From JAPUDS01 sp050258575 (GTDB lineage Bacteria; Patescibacteriota; Saccharimonadia; Saccharimonadales; Saccharimonadaceae), in NCBI GenBank assembly GCA_050258575.1, contig JBLMYZ010000011.1:1-42642 (forward strand): DNA of 42,642 nucleotides. The letters run 5' to 3'. Position 1 is the stretch's first letter. Every line of letters begins with the position of its first letter. The notes under the pieces are model-generated. The model saw only the letters and a list, made by a program, of their open reading frames with translations, had not been told where the DNA came from and did no database searches. The position numbers and the translations under genes were made by a program. Positions 32,845-41,006 of this stretch are shown one piece after another.

Positions 32845-33678
32845 ATGGCAGATTGGAGTAAACTCGACCCTCTTGGACAAGTCGACGACCGCCGCGGCCG
32901 CGGTGTTGCGCTCGGTGGCGGCACGGCGCTGGTTGGTGTAGTTCTTTATCTTGCACTCAGCGCGTTTGGTATCAATCTCGACCCGGCCATGATTACCTCA
33001 ACGCTCGACACGCTACAATCAACCACCCAGCAAAACGAGAGCGGCGAGTACGCTGGACAAGACGACTACCAACTATTTGCCGAGCGAGTACTCGGCTCAA
33101 CAAATGCTTATTGGTCACAAGATTTTCAACAAAACGGACAATCTTTTACCGAACCAACTCTAGTGTTGTTTCGCGGTGCTACCCAGACTAGCTGCGGTCT
33201 TGGTACGTCTGACGTCGGGCCGTTCTACTGCCCGTCGGACCACTCAATATACCTCGACGAAACATTTTTCGCCAGACTCGAACAACTCGGCGGCAGTTCA
33301 AGCCAGTCAGCTCAGGCGTACGTGATCGCCCATGAGGCCGGACATCACGCCCAACAGCTGCTCGGCACTATGCAGAGTGTTCAAAACGAAGCTGGATATT
33401 CTCAGACTGGCACTGACAGTATGTCGGTGCGACTAGAACTGCAAGCCGACTGCTACGCCGGGTTGTGGGCGCATTCGCTCAACAACAAACAGTTCTTTAA
33501 CGCTGACGACATCCGCGATATTATCGCTACCACAGGGGCAGTAGGGGACGACCGTATTCAGTCTCGCACTACCGGTCAGGTCACGCCGGAAACTTGGACA
33601 CACGGCAGCAGCGAACGACGACTCCAGGCCTTCCAAACTGGATATACGTCAGGAAAGCGCAGCGCCTGTTCGCTTTGA
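32845..33678 (+). CDS. neutral zinc metallopeptidase (YpfJ family)
   Basis: 277 residues. An N-terminal Gly/Arg-rich stretch (RRGRGVALGGG) and a membrane helix (about 25-43), followed by a metallopeptidase domain with YCPSDHSIYLDETFF, the zinc motif HEAGHHAQQ (His163, Glu164, His167) and RLELQADCYAGLW, whose Glu provides the third ligand in this family. Probably anchored with the catalytic domain outside. Substrate unknown. The family is widespread in Patescibacteria as in other bacteria. It lies 27 bases before the branching enzyme gene. Confidence 0.92.
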   Translation: MADWSKLDPLGQVDDRRGRGVALGGGTALVGVVLYLALSAFGINLDPAMITSTLDTLQSTTQQNESGEYAGQDDYQLFAERVLGSTNAYWSQDFQQNGQSFTEPTLVLFRGATQTSCGLGTSDVGPFYCPSDHSIYLDETFFARLEQLGGSSSQSAQAYVIAHEAGHHAQQLLGTMQSVQNEAGYSQTGTDSMSVRLELQADCYAGLWAHSLNNKQFFNADDIRDIIATTGAVGDDRIQSRTTGQVTPETWTHGSSERRLQAFQTGYTSGKRSACSL

Positions 33679-33693
33679 GCGCCTGCGACATGG

Positions 33694-33699
33694 TAGCAT
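33694..33699 (+). promoter_or_regulatory. possible -10 element of glgB
   Basis: TAGCAT, a 4/6 match, is exactly 6 bases before the glgB ATG. The spacing is convincing, but the hexamer is weak. Confidence 0.3.
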
Positions 33700-33705
33700 T
33701 AATAC

Positions 33706-35694
33706 ATGAGCACAACGCCAAAACAACCAAGTCTGACAACCGTTGACCCGTGGCTGACATCGATCGCGCCAGTACTTGCCGAACGCATGCGGTATGTTGA
33801 TGCCAAAATAAAACACACCCTCGGCCAGCACTCCGTCGATACGTTTGCGCTCGGACATTTATACTACGGGCTGCACGTTGTAAAACAGCAGTGGGTACTG
33901 CGCGAATGGGCTCCCAACGCCACCAAAATATTTCTGGTATGCGAGGCAAATGACTGGCAAGACGCCGCCGCATACGAGCTCGAGCGCCGCGGTGTTGGCG
34001 ACTGGGAAATCACTTTGCCAAAACAAGCCCTCAAACACGGTATACACTACAAACTCCACATCTACTGGCGAACTGGCGACGGATACCGGATACCCTCATA
34101 TGCTACATATGTTGTACAAAACACTACAACAAAAGTATTTGACGCTGTTGTGTGGGCGCCAAAAGACTTCACTTGGTCGGATTCGGCATTTCAGCCTTCG
34201 GCGCAGCCGCTGCTCGTCTACGAAGCGCATGTTGGCATGAGCAGTGAGAAGCCAGAGGTAGCACAGTATAGTTACTTTACGAAACACGTACTACCGCGGA
34301 TCAAACAAGCCGGGTACACCACCGTGCAGCTCATGGCAATCCAAGAGCACCCATACTACGGTAGTTTTGGCTACCACGTATCGAACTTTTTTGCCGCTAG
34401 TTCGCGTTTTGGAACGCCAGACGAACTCAAAAAACTCGTCAACACGGCGCATTCGCTCGGACTCGCTGTCGTGCTAGACGTCGTTCACTCACACTCAGTC
34501 AAAAACGAAGAAGAAGGCTTGTCGCGATTTGCCGGCGACCGCGCACAGTATTTTCACGCAGGTGAACGAGGCAACCACGCAGCCTGGGATTCTCGAACGT
34601 TTGACTATGGCAAAAACCACGTGTTGCATTTTTTACTGTCAAACTTGCGTTTTTGGCTCGACGAATACCACTTTGACGGCTTTCGTTTTGACGGCGTGAC
34701 GAGTATGCTCTACCACCACCATGGGCTGGAAAAATCTTTTCACGACTACGCCGACTACGCCGGCGAAGATGTCGACAAGGACGCACTCGTGTATCTCAAA
34801 CTTGCAAACCAGCTCGTCCACCGTGCACGGCCGGGGGCCATAACTATTGCCGAAGAAATGAGCGGCTACCCTGGCCTCGCCGGTTCGAGCGAATTTCTAG
34901 AAGGTATCGGTTTCGATTATCGGTTGAGCATGGGCGTTCCAGACCTCTGGATCAAAACTCTCAAAGAACAAACCGACGAAACATGGGACCTAGGTCATCT
35001 CTACCACGAGCTAACAACAAAACGCGCCGAGGAACGTACGATCACCTACGCCGAGAGTCATGACCAAGCGCTGGTCGGCGATAAGACCCTCATTTTTCGA
35101 CTCATCGACGACCATATGTACACGCACATGCAACGTGACGACAATGACCTTCAAACAGAACGAGGCGTCGCGCTTCACAAAATGATTCGACTGCTCACTG
35201 CCTCGCTGCATAACGGCGGCTACCTCACGTTTATGGGCAACGAATTTGGCCACCCTGAGTGGATCGATTTTCCGCGCGAAGGCAACGACTGGTCGTACTC
35301 CTACGCTCGCCGCCAATGGTCGCTCGTTGACAATAAAAAGCTCAAATACTCTCTACTTGCAAATTTCGACAAAGCACTCGTCGCACTCGTAAAACAGCTC
35401 GACGGCGCAAGCGATTTCGTCACTGTCGACAACGAGCGAGGACTGCTCAGTTTCCACCGTACCGAGTTTGTTTTTGTATACAACTTTTCACCGACACAGT
35501 CATACACCGATCATCTTATCCCCGCTCCTGCTGGTTCCTACACAACAGTCCTCGACAGCGACAACACCGAGTTCGGCGGTCAAGGTCGCGTCGACAACAG
35601 CCAAAAACACCTCACGAAAACGACAAAACAGGGAGATCGCCTGTCGCTGTATCTCCCCGCTCGTACCGCAATCGTGCTACGTCAACTAGACTAG
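33706..35694 (+). CDS. glgB: 1,4-alpha-glucan branching enzyme, eukaryotic-type
   Basis: 662 residues. It cuts alpha-1,4 glucan and reattaches the segment by an alpha-1,6 bond. N-terminal CBM48 (about 60-150), then a GH13 barrel with nucleophile Asp329 (DGFRFDGVTSM), acid/base Glu383 (TIAEEMSGYPG) and Asp453 (YAESHDQALVGDK), and a C-terminal beta domain. The segments YEAHVGMSS, LMAIQEHPYYGSFGY, FFAASSRFGTP, GVTSMLYHHHG and GNEFGHPEWIDFPR match human GBE1 and plant branching enzymes far more than E. coli GlgB. This is recalled, not searched. Convergent with the FMN reductase gene, one base apart. Confidence 0.93.
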   Translation: MSTTPKQPSLTTVDPWLTSIAPVLAERMRYVDAKIKHTLGQHSVDTFALGHLYYGLHVVKQQWVLREWAPNATKIFLVCEANDWQDAAAYELERRGVGDWEITLPKQALKHGIHYKLHIYWRTGDGYRIPSYATYVVQNTTTKVFDAVVWAPKDFTWSDSAFQPSAQPLLVYEAHVGMSSEKPEVAQYSYFTKHVLPRIKQAGYTTVQLMAIQEHPYYGSFGYHVSNFFAASSRFGTPDELKKLVNTAHSLGLAVVLDVVHSHSVKNEEEGLSRFAGDRAQYFHAGERGNHAAWDSRTFDYGKNHVLHFLLSNLRFWLDEYHFDGFRFDGVTSMLYHHHGLEKSFHDYADYAGEDVDKDALVYLKLANQLVHRARPGAITIAEEMSGYPGLAGSSEFLEGIGFDYRLSMGVPDLWIKTLKEQTDETWDLGHLYHELTTKRAEERTITYAESHDQALVGDKTLIFRLIDDHMYTHMQRDDNDLQTERGVALHKMIRLLTASLHNGGYLTFMGNEFGHPEWIDFPREGNDWSYSYARRQWSLVDNKKLKYSLLANFDKALVALVKQLDGASDFVTVDNERGLLSFHRTEFVFVYNFSPTQSYTDHLIPAPAGSYTTVLDSDNTEFGGQGRVDNSQKHLTKTTKQGDRLSLYLPARTAIVLRQLD

Positions 35695-35695
35695 A

Positions 35696-36241
35696 CTACT
35701 TGACACCAATCGTGTTACGCAGTTCGTCAAGCGTTGCCTTGAGAGCTGCGTCGTAAGCAGACTCGTCTTTCACGCTACCGTCAGGACTGATTTCTTTCAT
35801 GAACGTCAGGCCGGTAAATGTCTCGCCAAGACGGAGTTTGAGCGTACCGTTCACGGCAAGGAAATTCTCGTGCGAATACTTTGCGCTATACCATCCGTAT
35901 CCAACAAAGGCTGCTGGTTTGCTCTGCCATTCTTTATAGAGCGTATCGAGCGCGTTTTTCATGATCGCACTCATCGCGTGGTTGTATTCGGGCGTCACAA
36001 ACACCACACCGTCAGCTTGGGTGATAGCATCGGAAAAGCGCTGGACACGTTCGTCGGTGATCTGGTAGTCGTCTGATGACGGTGACGTTTCACCGTTAAA
36101 AAACGGCAGGTCTAGTTCAACCAAGTCAACAACATGCACGTCGTCGCCTACTGCTTTAAGGCGCCGTGCAACCTCACTAACAACATGTTTGTTAACGCTA
36201 TTTGGTCGAGCACTTCCGGTTATAACTGCTATACGATTCAT
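35696..36241 (-). CDS. NAD(P)H-dependent FMN reductase-like flavoprotein
   Basis: 181 residues, a flavodoxin-like fold. GSARPNSVNKHVV is the FMN phosphate loop; VFVTPEYNHAMSAIMKNALD is the dimer and flavin segment (PEYN motif). Members reduce quinones, azo dyes or chromate, or supply reduced flavin. It is coupled to an upstream ArsR-family regulator by an ATGA overlap and a strong AAGGAGG site, so it is the likely output of that regulator. Confidence 0.92.
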   Translation of the reverse strand: MNRIAVITGSARPNSVNKHVVSEVARRLKAVGDDVHVVDLVELDLPFFNGETSPSSDDYQITDERVQRFSDAITQADGVVFVTPEYNHAMSAIMKNALDTLYKEWQSKPAAFVGYGWYSAKYSHENFLAVNGTLKLRLGETFTGLTFMKEISPDGSVKDESAYDAALKATLDELRNTIGVK

Positions 36242-36558
36242 CGTTTCCTCCTTGTTAGTTGTTTATAGTCGATACCCGCTTGTTGAAGAACGTGCGTATT
36301 GACCAAATAATATTTCTGCGTACTATGTTTTTGCTCGCTCAACACACCGGCGGCAACCAGTTTCGCCAAATGATGGCTTACTGTTGGCTGCGACATGTCT
36401 ATTGTCGAGGGACAAGCACTGACGATCTCACAACTCGGCGTCAACCGTTTCTTATCCGCCACTCGCCGGACAATCTCAAGCCGTGTCTCGTCGCCAAGCG
36501 CTTTGTATACAGCGACGATGTCGTGAGTAGTGAGTAATGTCTGACTAAAGCGTGTCAT
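36238..36558 (-). CDS. ArsR-family winged-helix regulator
   Basis: 106 residues. A winged helix with YKALGDETRLEIVRRV, the recognition helix MSQPTVSHHLAKLVAAGVL and the wing EQKHSTQKYYLV. Two Cys (PSCEIVSACPS) could sense metals or redox state; this is inference. It represses promoters in most family members. Its own promoter holds a palindrome over the -10, so autorepression is likely. TATAAT lies exactly 6 bases before the ATG, so it is probably leaderless. It shares an ATGA overlap with the FMN reductase. Confidence 0.9.
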   Translation of the reverse strand: MTRFSQTLLTTHDIVAVYKALGDETRLEIVRRVADKKRLTPSCEIVSACPSTIDMSQPTVSHHLAKLVAAGVLSEQKHSTQKYYLVNTHVLQQAGIDYKQLTRRKR

Positions 36559-36564
36559 ATCTCT

Positions 36565-36578
36565 ATTATATCGATATA
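36565..36578 (-). promoter_or_regulatory. -10 box overlapped by 12-bp palindrome, upstream of arsR-type gene
   Basis: TATAAT (36570-36565) is 6 bases before the ATG. The perfect palindrome TATATCGATATA (36567-36578) overlaps it, and an A/T-rich stretch with TATTTC repeats follows. It is a good candidate operator for the ArsR-family protein. Confidence 0.5.
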
Positions 36579-36647
36579 TTTCTATATTTCAATATATATT
36601 TTTCAACATTATTTCTTGCTATACTATTACGAGAAGCTTTTAGGCGT

Positions 36648-37406
36648 ATGAAAATCTACATATCACATCACCACAGCACTCCGACGGTTATTTTACTCCA
36701 CGGGTACCTTGCTGACCATCACTACTGGGATCCCCTGCTCCCATCGCTCACTTCTGACGCAACTGTCGTGACGGCCGACTTGCTTGGTTTTGGCGCTTCA
36801 GACAAACCCAAAGCTCCCAGTGCCTATAGTTTTCGTCACCAAGCCGAGGTGCTGCATCAACGACTCCACGAAGCAAATATTCTCCCGCCCTACATTGTTG
36901 CAGGCCACTCTATGGGTGCGCTCATTGCTGCCACATTTGCCGCAAACTACGCCGCAGAAGTGTCGCACGCCGTACTAGTGAACCCGCCAGTCTTCCCGAG
37001 CAAACAGCATGCTCAGCAGGAACTTGCTGAAACGGGTTTTCTCTACAACACCCTTCTGTATCGCTCGGCTGGACGTGTGCTGTGGCTGTTGGTCATAACC
37101 TGCCTACCACTTCTTCGTTTGCGTAATCAAGAACTACGTTCTATGAGCGCTCGCCACTCTGACGCCGCACGGCGCGGAGGCTTACGCGCCATCGAAACAA
37201 CCGACATACGTCCGGTACTAGCACGTCTCACGGTGCCAACGGATATCATAATGGCTTTCAACGATCGACCGACCTACCGTCAAGCGCTTGACGACCTCGC
37301 TCTACCGAAAACCGTCACAGTTCATAACGTCACAACCGGCCATCACACACCACTTGAACAACCAGCTGTAGTTACAGAGTTGCTGCGCGCAGCAATTTAC
37401 GGATAG
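36648..37406 (+). CDS. alpha/beta hydrolase
   Basis: 252 residues. Fold signatures: VILLHGYLADHHYWD (oxyanion strand), LLGFGASDKP, nucleophile elbow GHSMGA and the late His in TTGHHTPLEQP. The acid is probably Asp in FNDRPTY. Substrate unknown; esterase or lipase activity is possible. I start it at the ATG at 36648 (MKIYISHHH), where the fold starts, 22 bases after a TATACT hexamer. An open frame from 36552 would add a hydrophobic stretch encoded by the A/T-rich divergent promoter. It overlaps the convergent P-type ATPase gene by 35 bases. Confidence 0.88.
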   Translation: MKIYISHHHSTPTVILLHGYLADHHYWDPLLPSLTSDATVVTADLLGFGASDKPKAPSAYSFRHQAEVLHQRLHEANILPPYIVAGHSMGALIAATFAANYAAEVSHAVLVNPPVFPSKQHAQQELAETGFLYNTLLYRSAGRVLWLLVITCLPLLRLRNQELRSMSARHSDAARRGGLRAIETTDIRPVLARLTVPTDIIMAFNDRPTYRQALDDLALPKTVTVHNVTTGHHTPLEQPAVVTELLRAAIYG

Positions 37407-39855
37407 GCAGCAAAACAAGCGCAGCCAAGGCTGACACGCCGACAGCAAGCGCGAGGTCAAGTAACGACAGCGTCTGAAACTTGAACAACGCCGTCACGGC
37501 CGGAACGAAATATACCACGCCGAGCGCCAGTAGAACGATCGTTACAACAACAAGCATTGGGCTTTTACCGTGGCTGCGAGCTGCATCGCGTACTGCTTGC
37601 CTGCCTGACAAAACAACTATCAACGCGATATTCATGAGTGCAATCAACAAAAACGTTAGTGCACGCGTCTTGTCCTCAGGCCACCCCGCGTGCATTGTCG
37701 CGACGTGCGTCGCTAGTGTGACCGCAGACATGACGAGACCTTCAACCAAGCTCGCGATCACTAGGTGTCGACTAAACAGCGGATCATTCAGGCGGCGCGG
37801 CGGTTGTTTCATAGTCCCTGCTTCTTCACGCTCACCTTCAAATATCAACGTGCAACTTGGGTCAATAATAAACTCTAAAAATACAATATGGATCGGCAGC
37901 AACACGAGCGGCCAACCAAACAATACCGGCAGCAACGACATGACGATAATCGGCACGTGCACGGTCAAAATATATGACATAGCTTTTCGCAGATTGGCAA
38001 AAATACGCCGTCCGAGACGCACGCCTTGTACGATTGAAGCAAAATTGTCGTCAAGCAGCACGATCGACGACGCCTCGCGCGCCACGTCAGTCCCGCGATT
38101 GCCCATGGCGATCCCGATATGGGCACTTTTCAGCGCTGGTGCATCGTTCACACCGTCACCTGTCATGGCAACAACTTCGCCCTGGCGTTTGAGCGACTCA
38201 ACAATCGTTAGTTTATGCGCTGGCACAACCCGGCTAAATATCGACACTCGTCGTATAGCCTCGTCTTGCTGTTCCGGTGTCATCGCCTCAAACTCGGCGC
38301 CTGTGATCACCTCGCCGTTGTCAAGTCCAACCTCGCCGCCAATACGCCGCGCCGTTTCCGGATAATCACCTGTTATCATGATAACTCGAATCCCCGCCTC
38401 GCGGCACAACTCCACCGCAGGAGCCGCCTCGGGGCGTATAGGATCAGCAAGCGCGACCAAACCAAGGAACGTATACGAAAAATCTTCGCGCGACGCTGGG
38501 ATCTCATCTTTAGCCACACCCTCGGCAATCCCAAGCACCCGAAGCCCTTCACCGGCAAATTCTGTCACTTGTTTATGGATCCGCTCTACCTCCACTTCTG
38601 ACAGGCGACATAGCCGCGCAACCTCTTCTGGAGCACCCTTTAGGGCAACAGTCACTGGTGTTTTGTCAGCTCGGCCCCAGACGTGAACCACCGACAACGA
38701 CTCGGCTTCGAGCGGGTATTCTTCGATAATCTTTAGCCCATTGTAGATACCGTCTGTTGAACCAAGCAGCTCATTTGCTTTGTCAATAAAAGCTTCCTCC
38801 ATGGGGTCAAACGGTTTCATTTGGCTGGCCAGCACCCCAAAAGAAATGATATGGTCATAGGCTTTGTCGCTCTGAGCGAGCAGTGCGCCATCAGCATCGG
38901 CGACATGTATGACGGTCATGCGATTTTGCGTCAGCGTTCCGGTTTTGTCGGTACATAACACGCTCGCACTCCCGAGTGTTTCGATCGTTGAGCTTTTACG
39001 CGCCAATACTTTTTTCTTCGCCAAGCGCCATGAGCCAAGTGCCATAAACACCGTCAGTACAACCGGAAACTCCTCTGGTAGTATTGCGATCGACAACGTC
39101 AAACCGGCCAAAAAACCGCTCAACAAATTGCCGCGCATCAGCCAAAACGCAAGCGCGAGCAGCAGCGCTGCGCCGACCGCAAACAGCGCAACAATCTTGA
39201 CTATACGATCGACTTCTTTTTTGAGAAGCGTTTTTTCTGGTTTGATTTTGTTGAGCGAGTCGCCGATTTTGCCAACTTCTGTGGCGATACCCGTCGAAGT
39301 CACTTCAAACAAACCGTGGCCTTTCACTACCATAGTGCTCGAATACACCGTCCGTGCAGTGTCTTTGTCGGCGTCTTTTTCAACCGCAAGCGACTCACCG
39401 GTTAGCAACGACTCGTCAACCGACAAACTCTCTGCCTGGATCAACTGACCGTCAGCCGGCACGCGGCCACCTTCGGCCACTTGCGCAATATCACCCGGCA
39501 CGAGCTCACGGCTAAGAATCGTCATGTGCTGACCGTTTCGTATCACGTTGCACATTGGACTCGACAGGCTACGCAAAGCATCGAGGGCCTTTTCGGTTTT
39601 TAACTCTTGAGCCAGTCCGATCGCGATCACGCCAACTACCGACGCTAGCAGCACAAGCGACTCTGTACGGTCACCCAACAAAAAATACACCCCGACCACC
39701 GCTAGCAGCAAAAATATCATTGGCTCAGTGAGTGTCGTCAGGATAATCTTAAAGATACCGCGTTTTTCACGGTCAGGCAGTTCGTTGTAACCAAATTGTT
39801 GGCGCTTTTGTTTAATCTGCTCGTCCGTCAGACCAGACATATCTGTTTGTTGCAT
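37372..39855 (-). CDS. P-type cation-transporting ATPase (P2-like)
   Basis: 827 residues. N-terminal cation ATPase domain; TGES (152-155); membrane helix 4 with PEEFPV (260-265) where Ca2+ and Na+/K+ pumps have PEGLP; phosphorylated Asp303 in DKTGTLTQN; MITGDYPETA; and MTGDGVNDAPAL. About ten membrane helices. The altered M4 motif makes the ion uncertain; Ca2+ or Mg2+ are guesses. TACAAT is 8 bases before the ATG and there is no Shine-Dalgarno. It overlaps the alpha/beta hydrolase gene at their 3' ends. Confidence 0.92.
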   Translation of the reverse strand: MQQTDMSGLTDEQIKQKRQQFGYNELPDREKRGIFKIILTTLTEPMIFLLLAVVGVYFLLGDRTESLVLLASVVGVIAIGLAQELKTEKALDALRSLSSPMCNVIRNGQHMTILSRELVPGDIAQVAEGGRVPADGQLIQAESLSVDESLLTGESLAVEKDADKDTARTVYSSTMVVKGHGLFEVTSTGIATEVGKIGDSLNKIKPEKTLLKKEVDRIVKIVALFAVGAALLLALAFWLMRGNLLSGFLAGLTLSIAILPEEFPVVLTVFMALGSWRLAKKKVLARKSSTIETLGSASVLCTDKTGTLTQNRMTVIHVADADGALLAQSDKAYDHIISFGVLASQMKPFDPMEEAFIDKANELLGSTDGIYNGLKIIEEYPLEAESLSVVHVWGRADKTPVTVALKGAPEEVARLCRLSEVEVERIHKQVTEFAGEGLRVLGIAEGVAKDEIPASREDFSYTFLGLVALADPIRPEAAPAVELCREAGIRVIMITGDYPETARRIGGEVGLDNGEVITGAEFEAMTPEQQDEAIRRVSIFSRVVPAHKLTIVESLKRQGEVVAMTGDGVNDAPALKSAHIGIAMGNRGTDVAREASSIVLLDDNFASIVQGVRLGRRIFANLRKAMSYILTVHVPIIVMSLLPVLFGWPLVLLPIHIVFLEFIIDPSCTLIFEGEREEAGTMKQPPRRLNDPLFSRHLVIASLVEGLVMSAVTLATHVATMHAGWPEDKTRALTFLLIALMNIALIVVLSGRQAVRDAARSHGKSPMLVVVTIVLLALGVVYFVPAVTALFKFQTLSLLDLALAVGVSALAALVLLPIRKLLRAATL

Positions 39856-39863
39856 ATATCTTT

Positions 39864-39869
39864 ATTGTA
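39864..39869 (-). promoter_or_regulatory. -10 element of the P-type ATPase gene
   Basis: TACAAT on the minus strand, 8 bases before the ATG at 39855. Confidence 0.4.
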
Positions 39870-39885
39870 GCACAAGCGCTGTGTT

Positions 39886-40497
39886 TTATGGCTGGCTCAC
39901 GATTGAACGCGGATTGACAGCGCTACCGTTGACGTTGATCTGAAAATGCAAGTGATTTCCAGTTGATACGCCAGTTGATCCCATTTTACCAACTTCTTCA
40001 CCCGCTTGAACAACCTGCCCCACGCTCACCGTGGCTCGTGACAGATGACAATACAGCGACTGCATATTACCACCATGGTCGACGATTACCGTTCGACCGC
40101 AACCACCATAACTACTCGACACCTCGCTGACCGTTCCGCTCTGGAACGCCATGACCGGCGTGCCCTTACTATTTGCAATATCGATACCTTTATGCCTGCC
40201 AATACCCCACGAAGAACGAATCGACTCGTACGCACCAAACTCCGACGTAATCGTACCGCTCGTCGGCCAGACACGAGGCGTGTCGGTGGTGTTGTTTGCC
40301 GGAAGAGTCACCAGCAGTGCCTCAGCTGGGGCTATTTCGCTCGTCGTGTCACGCCGCGTTGCCAGATCGCTCGCTCCAAGTACCTGCGGCGTTCCGGCAT
40401 TTGGACCAGACAGCAACGAACCAATCACAAGCGCCGCAAAAATCAGCGTCACGACGCTGCGTTCAGATGCGTAGGAAACTTTTCGCATTGTTCTCAT
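39886..40497 (-). CDS. secreted LytM/M23 peptidase
   Basis: 203 residues. N-terminal signal or anchor (about 12-35, VVTLIFAALVIGSLLSG), a ~45-residue linker and an M23 domain with GRHKGIDIANSKGTPV (HxxxD zinc ligands) and NHLHFQI (HxH). M23 enzymes cut peptidoglycan cross-links or act as inactive activators; here the metal ligands look intact. The start is the ATG at 40497, 9 bases after GAGG; a GTG at 40506 is possible. TATAAT (40540-40535) gives a leader of about 31 bases. Confidence 0.88.
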   Translation of the reverse strand: MRTMRKVSYASERSVVTLIFAALVIGSLLSGPNAGTPQVLGASDLATRRDTTSEIAPAEALLVTLPANNTTDTPRVWPTSGTITSEFGAYESIRSSWGIGRHKGIDIANSKGTPVMAFQSGTVSEVSSSYGGCGRTVIVDHGGNMQSLYCHLSRATVSVGQVVQAGEEVGKMGSTGVSTGNHLHFQINVNGSAVNPRSIVSQP

Positions 40498-40534
40498 AAC
40501 AAACACCTCAGGCCCTCTGCCCTACAGTGTTTAT

Positions 40535-40540
40535 ATTATA
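40535..40540 (-). promoter_or_regulatory. -10 element of the M23 peptidase gene
   Basis: TATAAT on the minus strand. The ~31-base leader contains the GAGG ribosome site. No clear -35. Confidence 0.45.
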
Positions 40541-40583
40541 TCAGAATACGAAAGAAAACTCAACAACTACGCAGGTCATTGTC

Positions 40584-40937
40584 CTAGTTTTCTTGCTCTT
40601 GTTGACGACGGCTTGTTGCGTTAGCAATTACTAGACCGACAGCCACACCCAAAACACCGGCCGCCACCCACCAATACCAAGCAATACCACTCGCGGTTAT
40701 CGCAACTGTTGGATCGTCAATATGTCCGGAAACAACCGACGCGCCCTCAACCGCCTGCGTCCCAGCGCCGAGATATTGCCCATCGGTCGCTTTTGGCGCT
40801 CCTTCTATATACGCACCTTGTTGTTGGCTTACTTCATGACCCGACGTGACCGTCACCGCTGATGCAACAACACCAGGCACAGCAACCAATCCGGCGACGG
40901 CAGCTGCGGCGACAAGATAATGATATAGTTTTTTCAT
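40584..40937 (-). CDS. small exported protein with C-terminal membrane anchor
   Basis: 117 residues. Signal peptide (about 1-27, ending near VVASAV), an extracellular stretch of ~60 residues rich in Gly, Ala, Gln and Asp, then WYWWVAAGVLGVAVGLVIANA as a membrane helix and a charged Arg/Gln/Glu tail. It predicts a surface-exposed loop held by a C-terminal anchor. No family recognised. GAGGAGGGG lies just before the ATG. It precedes the M23 gene in the same orientation with a 77-base gap. Confidence 0.75.
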   Translation of the reverse strand: MKKLYHYLVAAAAVAGLVAVPGVVASAVTVTSGHEVSQQQGAYIEGAPKATDGQYLGAGTQAVEGASVVSGHIDDPTVAITASGIAWYWWVAAGVLGVAVGLVIANATSRRQQEQEN

Positions 40938-40965
40938 ACCCCTCCTCGAACGTGATTATGTGGTT

Positions 40966-40971
40966 AGTATA
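40966..40971 (-). promoter_or_regulatory. -10 element of the small exported protein gene
   Basis: TATACT on the minus strand, giving a leader of about 22 bases that contains the GAGGAGGGG site. No well-spaced -35. Confidence 0.4.
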
Positions 40972-41006
40972 CTGTATTTTTCGTCAAAACAAAAGCGTTT
41001 TTATGC

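Noticed and set aside
37481..38365. 294-codon frame antisense to the P-type ATPase
   Set aside because: Ser/Thr-rich shadow with no family match; the ATPase motifs lie on the other strand.
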